From Margaritifera margaritifera (taxonomy: Eukaryota > Mollusca > Bivalvia > Unionida > Margaritiferidae): a DNA stretch of 64,000 nucleotides. Position numbers and translations under genes: made by a program. Numbering within the stretch: position 1 is the stretch's first letter; each line of letters begins with the position of its first letter. The stretch is taken from the NCBI GenBank assembly GCA_029931535.1, contig JAQPZY010001536.1:682001-746000 (forward strand). Direction: 5' to 3'. This document shows, in pieces, positions 1-11,389 of the stretch. The notes below the pieces were generated by a model. That model was not told where the DNA came from and ran no database searches. It worked only from the letters and a program-made list of their open reading frames with translations.

Positions 1-277
1 GAAAGCTCTATTTGTCTCCTCAAACTTATATATAAAGTATGTAATATATTAAGTATCTAACCACGTGTTATATACTTATTTTTTTATATATTTTTTATTT
101 TATATCGATTTTTTTTTTTTTTTTTTTTTTAGGAAGTACCTGGAAATCTAATCCTCTGTGTCACGCAGGATTTAGAACAGGTACGTTATCATGTTTTCGG
201 TAATTTTAATCCATACTGAACCTCAGAGAACTTTATACTCGTTACATCTGATTTACATCTACAAAAACTGACGCGTA

Positions 278-315
<38 letters not shown>

Positions 316-840
316 TTTTTTCTCAGACAGATACGTTACCAACAGCTACGTTCCCATGAAAATATGTATGAAGTATACCATACCACTTTCTGTGAATATT
401 CTTGTTGCCATACCAATTTTTGTCCAGACCACGTTAATGAAAAAGCGAGACAATGCAGTGACTTTCCGGCGGCAGCGGCGTCCACCGTTGTGTTACGGTT
501 TTCGTTACGGTTTTCATTTGCTTTTATTTCCTACAAACCCTCGATGGATGTGAGAAATAAGTTTCCTTCGTCAATTAACTACTAACAACACATGCTCTGG
601 TAATATCAAAATATACTTTTGACTGCAAATTCTAAATTAGAGTTGGAAGCCATAGCAAATATCCAAATTTCTAGGTTTTGTTTCCGCTACGCCCCCCCCA
701 CCTTCTCCCCATACCTACCCACCACTCCTGTGGCTGCACTCGGGGGTCGAAACTTTCGTTATCATCTACTCATCCCCCTAAAAACATCATATGAAATATG
801 ATCACCATTCCTCAATCGGTGACAAATATTTTCAAATTGA
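1..840. other. AT-rich intergenic stretch, no gene seen
   Basis: It holds a T run (about 107-131) and an (AT)n microsatellite (282-312). The short reading frames at 356-801 show no recognisable domain and overlap one another in different frames. I see no gene here. Confidence 0.6.
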
Positions 841-893
841 CCCCCACCCCCCCCCCCACCCCCCCCCCCCACCCCCACCCCCACTCCCCTGGG
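841..893. repeat. C-rich tract (G-rich on - strand)
   Basis: Runs of 5 to 14 C are separated by single A or T residues. The complementary strand therefore has more than four G runs and could form a G-quadruplex, and the C strand an i-motif. It may also simply be a decayed mononucleotide repeat. No adjoining gene is recognised. Confidence 0.7.
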
Positions 894-2277
894 CGATGCT
901 TCCAGGATACGAAACCTTTGAGGTCAACAATGTTATCACTCTCGCTCAATCAGTATAGAATTAAAAGGAAAACAGTGACGGATGGACGAGCAGACATGAA
1001 CTATCACAAAATATCCGTAAAAGTGCATTCTAAAAACCAACGAAAAGAATGATGACTACCATGAACAGTGTGTTATAGTCTCAGTGATAGAGAATTTTAA
1101 CAGTAATTTCTCGAGGTACTTTTCTTTTAATGTTGCAATGCACATCTTAAATACCGCCTTTTAACTGAAGCAATTTTGTCCACCGATGCAAGTTCTTTAC
1201 CAGTGTTAATACTTGCAATGGATTTGCTTGTATTTCCCTTATGTTACTTTTTATAACATTTAAAGTATTTGCTCCGAAATTACGAATTAGTTTCTTACTG
1301 TTTTAGAATTTAATCGAAAAACAGATACTTTACCACTGGGGTTGCGATATTTCAGCAGATGTTTTGCTTGCTCTGCATATGTGATCTGACCAAAGTGCAA
1401 CATGATTAATACAAGACATACACTTGTTTGCAATTATTAAAATATATAGAGCAATGACATCTGCAGTTTTGTTATAGAATAAATGTTAATTTTACACAAA
1501 ATTTTAATTTTGATTGAAGTAAGAGACATAAATTTAATTTTTTTAAATGAAAAAAAAAGCATTTGTCTCGTAAATACTGAACATAGTTTTGTATTTGAAA
1601 CAGAATATGCACAATATTGACATAAAAACTTCTTGCTCTGGTGTAATAAACGTTTCTCGAGAAATTATGAGCGATTTTCATTATTGGAAGAGTTGAGTTA
1701 TTTATACAAAACGGTGTAAGGTTGAATAATGTGTTGCATTTGATCAAAGAGCAAAGCAGACAAGCGCCATTACAGATTTATATTGATCAAATGATGGCCT
1801 TTCGTGAATGAGTAAAATAAATGTGTTAGCGTGCCTTTCATTTTTTTTTTTTTAAATTTATCTTTTTGTTTTTATTTAATTTTTTTTTTTTTTTTCTTAG
1901 AAATTACCACTGGTCAACTGGCTTGTCTTAGTGAAGAATGAGGCTCCAGTTTAATCTTGGTTTTCGGGGAAATTGCAGATTTTGAAAATCATAGGACCTG
2001 GCATTGAGGCTGTCATATTGTGATGAACAGAATTCGTTAGACGTAATTCGGGCAAATCGTCCGAAAGATAAGTTATCATTTCACTTATACCGCTTTACGT
2101 TGACACTCATGAAATTGAGAATGAAAGAGATTCAGTTAAGTTCATGTTGTGGTTAGACACCGCAATCAGCACCACTTACCACCTAGAAACCCTATTGATG
2201 TCCTGCTAACCACGGTCTTTTTAATCAATCAAATAATGTATATTTCTTGGCTCCGCTACAGTGCAAAGACGGAGCCA
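894..2277. other. Intergenic stretch, no gene seen
   Basis: AT-rich with several T runs near 1840-1895. The reading frames here are under 92 codons and of biased composition (Phe/Leu/Ile/Asn), as expected from AT-rich noncoding DNA. Nothing recognisable. Confidence 0.6.
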
Positions 2278-2456
2278 CCAGGGCCGGATTATCCATTGGT
2301 CAAGGTGGGCAACGTGCCCAGGGCCCCCGAGGCTCAAGGGGCCTCAGACCCGGGCTTAAGGGGCCCCAGTATATTATCGTCTGCTTTTCACAGGCAGTGT
2401 TTTTAACAGTACTGTTGACTGTGCCCAGGGTCCCAAAGGCCTTAATCCGGCCCTGG
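2278..2456. mobile_element. Short element with 14-bp inverted ends (MITE-like)
   Basis: The left end CCAGGGCCGGATTA is the exact reverse complement of the right end TAATCCGGCCCTGG, 179 bp apart. Further inward both sides also share GTGGGCA/TGTGCCC-like stretches. The element is GC-rich in an AT-rich neighbourhood, which marks it as an insertion. It has no coding capacity, so it would be a non-autonomous DNA transposon mobilised in trans. I could not define a target-site duplication, and the superfamily is unknown. Confidence 0.65.
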
Positions 2457-2677
2457 AAGTCACAGAACAAGTACTTTGAGCAATACATCAACAAAGAAAA
2501 CAGATAAATAAATGAGTTTAAAAATTGAATTAATACAATGTATATTCTTAAAAACAAACAAACAAACCCTGACATCCCACTACAAGACCAGAGTCATGCA
2601 ATTTTCGGCTTTTTCATTGTTTTTATTCTGCACATTCTCATCTTCAACGTTATCAAGGACTCAGTGGGTTAATGTAA

Positions 2678-3996
2678 GAGGGAAATGTAACAAGTTCTGA
2701 ATATTAGTGCGCTGAACAACAAAGTTCTTTATTAGTGAACAGTACGTAAGTGCATCGCCTCAAAGTATTCCGCATGCACCTCTGCAGACTTTCTCAGTCT
2801 CATTGTCCAATTATTAAATGCCATTTTGTATTCACTTTTTTGCATGTTATTCATACACTGGATAACGGCACTTCCAACCGCATGGCGGCTTCCAAATCGC
2901 GTCCTCAGCTGATCGTTGATAACGGCATTCAACTAAAATCACTTGGAGCTAACTCAAGGTTGTATGGAGGATGTAGCAAAGTTTGGATGCTGTGCTCCTT
3001 CAGGAAGTCTGACATGAAGGTGGATTTATGCGCAAGTGCGTTGTCTTGGAGTAGATGGATACTCGGATATATGTGCGCGAACGGGAGGTTCGGTAGCATT
3101 CCACAACTTTTGGCAACGCTTTGGAGGCATTATAATGTCCAGTGACACTAGGAGAGTCAGGCACAGGTACCTGGTCGACCGGGCCTTTTGTATCGAAACA
3201 AAATGCGTATAAACTCTCTTCACACTCCGACCACGTCGAGCGATTTGAGGTCTCTGCTCGTTTTCTCTGATTCAAACTTTATTATTTTCTCTTGAGTCGG
3301 GTCCAAGAAAGTAAATCCATGTTGCATCACCTGTGACAATCTTATTAAAATGTCTCTGGTCATTCTTTGCAGATTTGGCGAGTAGCTGTTTGTCGATTTT
3401 AACCCGAGTCTGTTTTTTTTAATAAGCCATCAACAAATCCAGGACCCATCTTGCACAAACCTTTCTGAGCTTCAAATGATTCTTCAGCACAAACAGCCGA
3501 CGAAATAATACCCGTGATGACAGAAATATATTCCACTGTGTATCGAACATCTTCAACCATTGTCCCCTCCACAGCAGCCAGCTCCCGCTCACCAATCGCA
3601 GACAACCGTCTTCCAGAACGTGAGTCATCTTACATGGATTCGCGACCATCTTTAAAACGATCAAACCAATTCAAAATTCTAAGATCTGATAGAGATTTAC
3701 ATCCGTAAACTTTATCCAAGTTGGCCTTGAAATCAGTCAGAGAATACCCTAAGAGCGCTCGTATTTTACAGTATGCACTTTGCACCGTGGCAGAATTGTT
3801 CTTCTCCGACATTATTGCGTCATTTACCTATGTTACGTCACACGCATATATCTGCAGATTTCCGGCGTGCTGCACGTGCAGCTGTAGATCATTTTATAGA
3901 ACGTTATTTTGTATATCGAGCTGCATTAAATTTATTGACAGGTTCAAAGAAACAAAAAGGTATAACAAAATATTCAGAACTTTTCAAATATCCCTC
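2678..3996 (-). mobile_element. Complete but inactive mariner transposon
   Basis: The ends match as 28-bp imperfect inverted repeats: left 2678-2705 (starts GAGGGAAATGTAACAAG) and right 3969-3996 (complement starts GAGGGATATTTGAAAAG), both running into AAGTTCTGAATATT. The total of 1,319 bp is the usual mariner length. A broken transposase lies between them on the - strand. The right end abuts a (TATG)n array, consistent with mariner's preference for TA dinucleotides, though decay near the ends stops me from proving the TA duplication. Confidence 0.9.
2732..3812 (-). pseudogene. Mariner transposase, frameshifted
   Basis: This would be the enzyme that excises and inserts the surrounding element through a D,D34D catalytic triad. 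Read from 3812 downward, the N-terminal helix-turn-helix part is seen (KVYGCKSLSDLRILNWFDRF), then a linker with KVCARWV, then the GDATWIYF motif whose Asp codon is at 3326-3328. The second Asp lies in a QDNALAH-like motif (codon 3043-3045) and the third in ELAPSDFS (codon 2938-2940). The second and third are exactly 35 codons apart, the mariner D34D spacing. The C-terminus is AFNNWTMRLRKS and HAEYFEAM, ending at 2732. The pieces lie in different frames with several shifts, and the first and second Asp codons are not in register, so no full-length protein can be made. All three catalytic Asp codons nevertheless survive. Confidence 0.92.
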
Positions 3997-4206
3997 GCAT
4001 GTATGTATGTATGTATGTATGTATGTATGTATGTATGTATGTATGTATGTATGTATGTATGTATGTATGTATGTATGTATGTATGTATGTATGTATGTAT
4101 GGATGGATGGATGTATGTATGTATGTATGTATGTATGTATGTATGTATGTATGTATGTATGTATGTATGTATGTATGTATGTATGTATGTATGTATGTAT
4201 GTATGT
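3997..4206. repeat. (TATG)n microsatellite
   Basis: About 50 tetranucleotide units with a short GGAT interruption near 4100-4112. It is open in several frames on both strands (Met-Tyr-Val-Cys and Ile-His-Thr-Tyr repeats), but these frames are by-products of the repeat and not evidence of a gene. Confidence 0.97.
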
Positions 4207-4792
4207 GTGTGTATTTGTGTATGTGTTACACTTAGGTTTCAAATCAAGCAACTGAATGGTCAAAATATACTATCTATCTATCATTAGTTAGAAGGACACC
4301 ACCGAGTGTGTATCTATCTCATAGATAGATATCTCTCATGGCATATATCCCCTCATAGAAAGTACTGTATTATGGGGCGCCGTTTTACTGTTAGGTATTT
4401 TATCACATCATATATTGCGATAAATCTGGCATCCGTTTGCGTCAAGCTTCACACGTTCCGGTGTTTTTTTAAAACCCATCACTTCCATTTAGGCATTATG
4501 GGATTGCATACTACATGAAAGATTTACTTACCTCCGAAACTAAAGATCTTAACAACGTGCGAAAACTACACACCTCCGAAACCGAAGATTTGACAACGGA
4601 AGTGCTCCAATGAACATGAACATGGGCAATTTTACGTTTTGCAAAGTCATATGTCAACACATTTTTAAGAAGAATTTTATTTATTTCAAATTAGCCAAGA
4701 TATATATTACATTGGTCTTAGCAATTCATCACAACAAAACAAAGTAAAGGGAGCAAATATTTAGAACTATTTTGTTAAGCTCTTAACACACA
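4207..4792. other. Intergenic stretch, no gene seen
   Basis: Contains a short CTAT run (4270-4283) and a TAGATAGATATC-type stretch near 4320. A CTCCGAAAC(T/C)(A/G)AAGAT motif is repeated at about 4532 and 4574. No coding region is recognised. Confidence 0.5.
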
Positions 4793-5463
4793 TTAGTGTT
4801 CGCCTAGCTTGTCGGCGTAGGGATAATATCCAAAATTGATTAGTAAATCGCCAGATAGCAGAGGCGCATACTTAGCGGCGATGGTGCAGAGTGCCGTTAG
4901 CTTGTCGTACATCCTTCCACACCCTAGATTGACCACAGTGTTAACGAATTGAGGTGATACATTTTTCAAGTACAGTTGTTTATAGAGTCATCTACATCTG
5001 TATGTGAATAAATCTTGATGTTTACAACACCAGTTTACCAAAAGTTCTGGGGCGGGCTCGACATGCATGTAATGGCCAGTTTCTTGTATATACATAAGCA
5101 TTTGCGAGTGAAGGTTTACCAAGTGATCAAATATCACATCCTTTGGGGTAAAAATAAAAGTTTTACGGACATTTGAGTATCTCTTTGATCAAGACTGCAT
5201 GGTTCTTCAAGTACATAAAACATCATGCTTACGCTTTTATCTACTATTATCCTATATCTCTGTTTTGTCGCATGTGGCTTTTCGTGACACGGCATTAACC
5301 CGCAATCCATCATTTTTCCCGGCTTGGCTGTCAAAAAATTGACAGTAAAATATTTCTTTCGGTGGCAATATTGCCAACAGAGCAATGCATAAAGAGAAAA
5401 CGGTTTTTTGTTTATATCAGGTGCAAAATGATGGAGTTTAGTTAAATAACGTGAACTTAGCAC
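4793..5463 (-). pseudogene. Broken coding remnant, family unknown
   Basis: Three consecutive segments on the - strand read like real protein but in different frames. The first (5463 to about 5175) contains FSLYALLCWQYCHRKKYFTV and CGLMPCHEKPHATKQRYRII. The second (about 5170-5005) contains FTPKDVIFDHLVNLHSQ and ends at an in-frame TGA after a CCKHQDLFTYRC stretch. The third (about 4970-4793) contains NVSPQFVNTVVNLGCGRMYD and ends ADKLGEH then TAA. Together they make about 220 codons with one frameshift and one stop. The composition (many Cys, Trp, His, Tyr) differs from the random frames nearby. I do not recognise the family; a transposon-borne gene or a decayed host gene are both possible. 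The first segment starts at a GTG, so the true start is probably missing. Confidence 0.5.
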
Positions 5464-7653
5464 AGACAGTAAATATTTTAAGTTCCAAATGCCGGTCGTT
5501 GCTTTACATCACTCAGTCGAACGTCACCAAAAATGGAATTCAAGACATTAATTCTGTAATTCAATATGTCAACCAATCAGTTAATTGTTTTATTGACTGA
5601 TCCATTATAGTATATGTAGGCTAATTAATAAACACACGATATTCGACGTCATTTTTTGCGTCCTAACTGTTCAAGGTGTGGTAGAGACGTCTGTCATGAT
5701 AAAACATCGGAAGATGGTACTGCAATAGCCCTGCATCACTCAGGTTGAATCTGTTGCTGCTGCTACTGAATCCGCCCACTAAGTGGGCGGAGCTTATCGC
5801 TCGATATCGGAACTATTCATTCAGGGTTGGTTTGAGCAACAAAACGGCGGAAGCCGAAGAAAACGAATGAGGTGTGAGAAGAAAAGGTGAATAGTTTGTT
5901 TATTTTATTTGAAAATCAAAATTGCAGGTGGAATATTCTTGATCAGGAGACAATAGCATGTTATTGTCGAGTCAAATTGTTTAGTTCAAAATTTAGAATT
6001 TGTTTTGTGCTCACTAAAATGATGGCCCAACTTGAAATTTATATATGTTTACTTCAAACATTGTTGGAATGCGGTCTTGTGAGTAAACATCAGTAGATCA
6101 CATGCATTCTTAGAAAAAAAGAGAAAAAAATCAAGGCATTTGAAGTACAACAACGCTAAATAGTTCAGGAGTTGGTCACCCCAGAAGCGACGCTTTGATC
6201 AAAATTATCTTGTAGAAGGTGTTCGGATTGGTCTTTTTAATGAAAAAAGTATGTTTCACGTATAGTTTCGGTGAAAACTGGTAATTTTGGAAGAAACGAA
6301 TAGTGTGTGAAACTTCAAAACCCCAAAAAAAAAAAAAAAAAAAAAAGTACCAATGCAGACTAAAATTCTCCTCTATTTATATTTGTAATCTCGGAATCTT
6401 AGCATCTTTTACACACAAAGATGCTATGGCGTTCATACTAATTTGTTATGTCTTATTTATGTTTTTTAAATGTCGAAAATATTAGACGGTCGTCTATTTA
6501 ACTTAATTTTGACTTATAATTTCAAAATTGTATATACTCTAATTTCAGATTTAAAACAAATGTTCAGATATTACCATTGCAGTTTCGAGTAGAAGAGTTT
6601 CCCATGTGATTGATCACTGTGAAAAAGTGCATCCCTATCTTATTTCAGGATTCATATAAGGAAAATGGATCACCAAAGTGTGACTGCGGTCACCCAATTT
6701 TCCAGTAATTTGATTTGTGCTAAAGGAAGCCAAAAAGACAGCTTTGGACAAAAATCTTATAACACCTGTTATTTTTTCTCTCTAAACTGTGTATAACCAT
6801 TGTACAGATGAAGAGGCAGTGCAGGCTGTGCAGCTTTCCGATAGCTAAATGATGACGAAGAAAAGTCATGAATGTACTTATACAGGAATTGTCTAGTTGT
6901 ATAGAATTATTGGCCAGCTGTACAGTTGGCTAGCATTTAATCATTTATTATACGAAGAACTGTTTTCTCTTGACAACATCTCTTCACGTCCTATTCATGG
7001 ATGAATGTAATTTCAAATATTTAAACAATACAGTTGGATTAAGTATAATATTGGCAACAGAACAATTAAAGGAAAATTGTTGCGTTTTCAAGGTGGTCCG
7101 GAATGGTTCGGAGTTGTTGAATGTGTCTGATCGTGACGTCAGCCGGACTCAAATATCGGACTTTCACATCGTGCCTCAGCATAGTTGTTTCTGTGTATAT
7201 TGCTTCCTTTCAATCGGTATCAATATTTTGGTATATATTTTATGCATTGATTAACTGGTCATGAAAAAATAACGAGCATTCACGGTTTGCCGTTTACAAA
7301 CGTTTGGATACAGCAAACCATGTACTAATGCAGTCTTCCTATACGGATAGTTGAGCAATTAAATGAAAGATATCCAATACTGCAATTTTAATATTCATAT
7401 GCATTAAGTGCAATGTTTTACTCACTAAATAAACGTTTCTTCCCACGGGTATATCGTGTGGCTTTTAATTTCTCTCGAATACACATATGACACACTCACA
7501 TATCTAGATAAATATTGAGAGAGAGGGAGAGCACATGGCTGAATTGTTATTAGAAATTATTTATTTACAGTGAATTCGGTAATGTATAATATTTTTGTTT
7601 ACAAATCCAACGGTTAATGCATGCGACAGGTTCTGTGCTCAAAAAAAGATGAA
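5464..7653. other. Intergenic stretch, no gene seen
   Basis: AT-rich, with one GC-rich island around 5760-5870 that includes a perfect palindrome (5772-5790). There is a poly-A run at 6325-6346. The short frames at 5887-7254 have no recognisable domains. Confidence 0.5.
5772..5790. other. Perfect 9-bp palindrome
   Basis: CCGCCCACT and AGTGGGCGG are exact complements separated by one A, inside a small GC-rich island of an AT-rich region. It could be the end of a short mobile element or a protein-binding site; nothing further supports either. Confidence 0.5.
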
Positions 7654-7974
7654 AGATAATAATCTCTAATAATCATGGAAAGAGAAATACTGAGATGTAA
7701 TATAATAGTCTCTAATAATTATGGAAAGAGAAATACTGAGATGTAAGATAATAGTCTCTAATAATTATGGAAAGAGAAATACTGAGATGTAAGATAATAA
7801 TCTCTAATAATTATGGAAAGAGAAATACTGAGATGTAAGATAATAGTCTCTAATAATTATGGAAAGAGAAATACTGAGATGTAAGATAATAATCTCTAAT
7901 AATTATGGAAAGAGAAATACTGAGATGTAAGATAATAGTCTCTAATAATTATGGAAAGAGAATACTGAGATGTA
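7654..7974. repeat. 46-bp minisatellite, 7 units
   Basis: The unit begins AGATAATAGTCTCTAATAAT and ends CTGAGATGTA. Seven head-to-tail copies are nearly identical; the last has a one-base deletion. The main variant is AGTCTC versus AATCTC, which roughly alternates along the array. This suggests recent amplification of a two-unit block. Confidence 0.95.
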
Positions 7975-8059
7975 AACTAATTTTCAATATGAACTTTATT
8001 TAAACAACAGTAAAAAATGAAACGAAACTCTCTACTCAACAGTCATGTTCCTTTTTAGG

Positions 8060-8527
8060 TTAAAGGTTCGTGAACCGGCATCGGTCACAAGATAATAAAA
8101 AGTCCTCTTCTTCTGAGTCAGTACCGAGGGCGTGGAAAGACTCGTCTGACTCAGTACAGAGGTCGTGGAAAGACTCTTCTGAGTCAGTACCGAGGGCGTG
8201 GAAAGACTCTTTTGAGTCAGTACCGAGGGCGTGGAAAGACTCTTTTGATTCAGTACCGAGGGCGTGGAAAGACTCTTCTGACTCAGTACAGAGGGCGTGG
8301 AAAGACTCTACTGAATCAGTACAGAGGGCGTGGAAAGACTCTTCTGATTCAGTATCGAGGGCGTGGAAAGACTCTTCTGATTCAGTACAGAGGGCGTGGA
8401 AAGACTCTTCTGAGTCAGAACCGAGGGCGTGGAAAGACTCTTCTGAGTCAATACCGAGGGCGTGAACACACTCTTTTAGGGCAACGACTTGTTTGTTTGT
8501 CATTTTAGAAAATAAAAACAGATGCAT
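8060..8527 (-). CDS. Possible 155-codon repeat protein, unproven
   Basis: This frame starts with a real ATG at 8527, has a unique 26-residue N-terminus (FLFSKMTNKQVVALKE is the core), then about eleven copies of an acidic 11-residue repeat (ESFHALGTDSE with CTES or GTDS variants). It ends in a unique tail with a Cys pair (LLSCDRC). Substitutions between units include conservative changes (Asp/Glu, Ser/Cys/Gly). Against it being a gene: the opposite strand is also open, no promoter or splice sites are evident, and repeats of this period are open by chance. The function is unknown and the call is weak. Confidence 0.25.
   Translation of the reverse strand: MHLFLFSKMTNKQVVALKECVHALGIDSEESFHALGSDSEESFHALCTESEESFHALDTESEESFHALCTDSVESFHALCTESEESFHALGTESKESFHALGTDSKESFHALGTDSEESFHDLCTESDESFHALGTDSEEEDFLLSCDRCRFTNL
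8118..8465. repeat. 33-bp minisatellite, about 10.5 units
   Basis: The unit contains GAGTCAGTACCGAGGGCGTG followed by GAAAGACTCTTCT. Because 33 is a multiple of 3 and the unit has no stop in several frames, it is open on both strands. The + frame gives an 11-residue repeat SVPRAWKDSSE and the - frame gives ESFHALGTDSE. See the separate entry for the - strand frame, which has an ATG and unique flanks. Confidence 0.95.
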
Positions 8528-9237
8528 ATATCATATACAGATTATTGTACATATACATATTTTAACAAAGAAAATATGTACAAAGTTCAGTTTAATCTAA
8601 TTTCAGTATCATGAGCCATCTATTATAATATTTTTAAAAAATACTTACTTTTCTGAAGTGAATAAATATTGCAACAACCAATACCAATCCGGATCCTTAC
8701 ACGGACCAATCCGCTGCCTAATATAAAACGGGGTGTGGTCAACCCGGTTACCGCTGAGTGATAACTTCGTGATTTGCGTATCGTTTGCGCATACATGACG
8801 TGAACTGGAAATTTATATCTGGTCACTATACGTTGAGAGATGTTTAAAATTGTCAGATCAATATGTTCTATATGTAGACCTCTGTGTAAAACATAAAAAA
8901 ATATGCGAATGTTGTTTCTTCTTGCACGTTGGGGTTTCTATTGGTTTTTGCACAACAAATAGAAGCCAAAGATTTCAAAGGAAGGTCATTTCAAACCGAA
9001 CTGAAACTTCGTAAAAGATGCACAATTATTCTCTGACAAACTGATAAATTTTTTCATCTCAGAATCGATCAGTTATGAGTAAAAATTTATATATCACCAG
9101 TGGTCACCACTTGATGTTTTCCAGCTTCCTCCATTTTGTTTACTCAAACCAACCCGGAATCGGGTGACCAACCGGAGTGCGCCGTTGCTCTTACGGTATA
9201 GTGGCACTGATTCTGATCTTTCGGCATATTTTAAACA
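8528..9237. other. Intergenic stretch, no gene seen
   Basis: AT-rich on the left and moderately GC-rich around 8690-8790. No coding region, repeat family or RNA gene was recognised. Confidence 0.5.
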
Positions 9238-9432
9238 CATTGGTATATTTATTGGTGTTTAAAGGCACATCAACACATGAAAGGATATTTAGTGCCGAGG
9301 CAATGGAAATAAAGTGACTTGCCCAGAGACACGCTACAGCATACGATCTGGGCTGATCTTGGCAGGATTCCAACCCACGACTAGCCTGAATCCACGTCGG
9401 CTTTCATCGCTATGTAATGGATAGCCAAACTA
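9238..9432 (-). mobile_element. tRNA-derived SINE (family 1)
   Basis: On the - strand the head is at high coordinates with a B-box-like GGTTGGAATCC (9365-9375). It is followed by a conserved central part CTGGGCAAGTCACTTTA and TGCCTCGGCACTAAAT. The tail is a TTAAACACCAAT sequence. The same order and central part occur in the copy at 11131-11305. It is copied by LINE machinery in trans and has no coding capacity. Confidence 0.8.
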
Positions 9433-10891
9433 GGGACTGGGGAAAAGAAGAAAAAAAAAAAGCGAAGCAAAATGAAAACGAGGCGCCCCACATGTGTGGA
9501 CGCTAGGCGGCGCTGCGAGTGTTGATTTAGCTTAAATACAATTAATAATGAAAATAAAGTATGAAAATTTACATATTTAAGGTAAAGAAGGTAAAATTTA
9601 TATTAGTCAAGAAGAATGTTGTAAGAACAACTTAGCTGTGTAAAAGCCTAACGTCATGTACAATATTTACGTTGTAATCTCATGTCAACACTTTCTCATG
9701 GGATGATATTAAAACGTATCCACTTGATGTCAACAAACTGCAAGGGAGCGCAGTTTTTGCCATTGTTCTCCCACGATCCACACTGCTCATACTCTTTCAG
9801 AATATGTCGCTGCCTGAAAGCTGTTTTGACCCCAGGGTCATAGAAACCTTAGTACATCGAATATACGAGTACGTTGCTTGGATCCTATATTGTATCTATA
9901 ATCACAGAGTTAAATCCAATCAAAAAAGAAGTATACACAACCAGACCATGTAAGGTGATTCGGATGCGTTTCATTGTGACGTTATCTGTATATTGTGACG
10001 TTTGTCGCTTACTACCTTGTAACGTCGCCAGCACTGTGCTACGTCTCTGCAAGTAAAGAATTCTTGACATGTTTTGACTCCTACGTATTAGGTAAAATCT
10101 TCACATTTTGCACTAAATCCATTGTAGAGAATAGATCGCAGAAAATGTAATATGAATTGAGTATGATGCAGTTACCAAAGTGTTTGGTTTTCTCCAGGTG
10201 GTGGTTTACAACCAAATTTACATCGTTGTGGCACTGGCATTATCCCCCAAAAGGAGGTAACCCACTGTGAGGCGTATTCTATACGGATTTTCGATGTAGA
10301 TACAGTCTCGACAGGCCAAGACTAACCCTCGACAGGTATAAAGAAAACATTAACCAAACGGACACTTTTACCTCCCAGAATTTCTGCAGATGTCTGGAGT
10401 TGCAATTTAGGGTCTCGCCAGTCCTATAACCAAAAAATGACAATTTTATGGATAACAATGTGGGTTGTTTTGCTTTTGTTGTTTAAATCATGATTCCAGT
10501 TTTCCTCCCTATCTCTTCCTCAATGGCCCCTTTCCACCGTGGACCTTTCTGGGTCGATGACCGTCATGCCAGTTTTCCTGTATACATAATTATTCGTGAC
10601 ACTAGTATGCGATGATGTATCAGACCTGTCATCGCATTTGACATTTACCGTACATCTTGTACTCTAAGAATATTATTATCTTTTATATATTTTCCTGTTT
10701 CTGAGTCGCGGAACGTCAGTTCTACCACTTGCCAGAAGGCTGCATAATTATTTTATTACGATTATTACTTCTTCATTTTGTAATTCATTATCTCATTTTA
10801 TATTTACATGTTGAAGTTATTCCTGCATTTAATCTATTCTTCTTTTTTCACTCTAAATAAGAAGAGACGCACCTGATTCTTGTATCTGTGG

Positions 10892-10927
<36 letters not shown>

Positions 10928-11130
10928 AAAACCGGATCGAAAAAGCATCAGCCTCATCTGTTTATATATTTAAAAAAAAAAAAAAAGTATATTTTGTTAC
11001 GGACGAGGATGTTAATCTATTTTCAGCTGTGCTCTACCTATGTACCAGAAGTCTGGTTTTTCTAGGCAAACTGCAAGTCTTCTTCAAAATAATTGTGTCC
11101 GGAAATATGGAAAATTCAAGTAAATTTAGC
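9433..11130. other. Intergenic stretch, no gene seen
   Basis: Contains a (TA)n microsatellite (10892-10924) and an A run (10971-10986). Small frames near 9874-10070 lie on both strands of the same segment and are not convincing. No gene recognised. Confidence 0.5.
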
Positions 11131-11305
11131 AGTTGATGTGGCTCAATCGTAATAGTGCTGGACTCGCGACCAGAAGGTTCGAATCCTGCTCAGACCAGGA
11201 CGGGACGGCCGCTGTGGGGTGTCCCTGGGCAAGGCACTTTACTCCAACTGCCTCGGCACTATATCACATTTTTTGTGTTGATTTGCCGTTAAACACCAAA
11301 CAATC
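11131..11305 (+). mobile_element. tRNA-derived SINE (family 1)
   Basis: The head has an A-box-like TGGCTCAATCGTAATAGTGC region and an intact B box GGTTCGAATCC (11176-11186), as expected of an internal RNA polymerase III promoter. It continues with CCCTGGGCAAGGCACTTTA and TGCCTCGGCACTATAT, then the tail GCCGTTAAACACCAAAC. The body matches the copy at 9238-9432 on the other strand. It is better preserved than that copy. Confidence 0.85.
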
Positions 11306-11389
11306 GATTTAAAGTGGTGTACCAACTGGAGTGTCTGCCTATTTCCGGATACACCGTACTTGATTTTGATCCTGATCTCAAACTATCTA

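Noticed and set aside
3721..4287. 188- and 160-codon frames rich in Met-Tyr-Val-Cys
   Set aside because: They run from broken mariner sequence through a TATG microsatellite and overlap open frames on the other strand.
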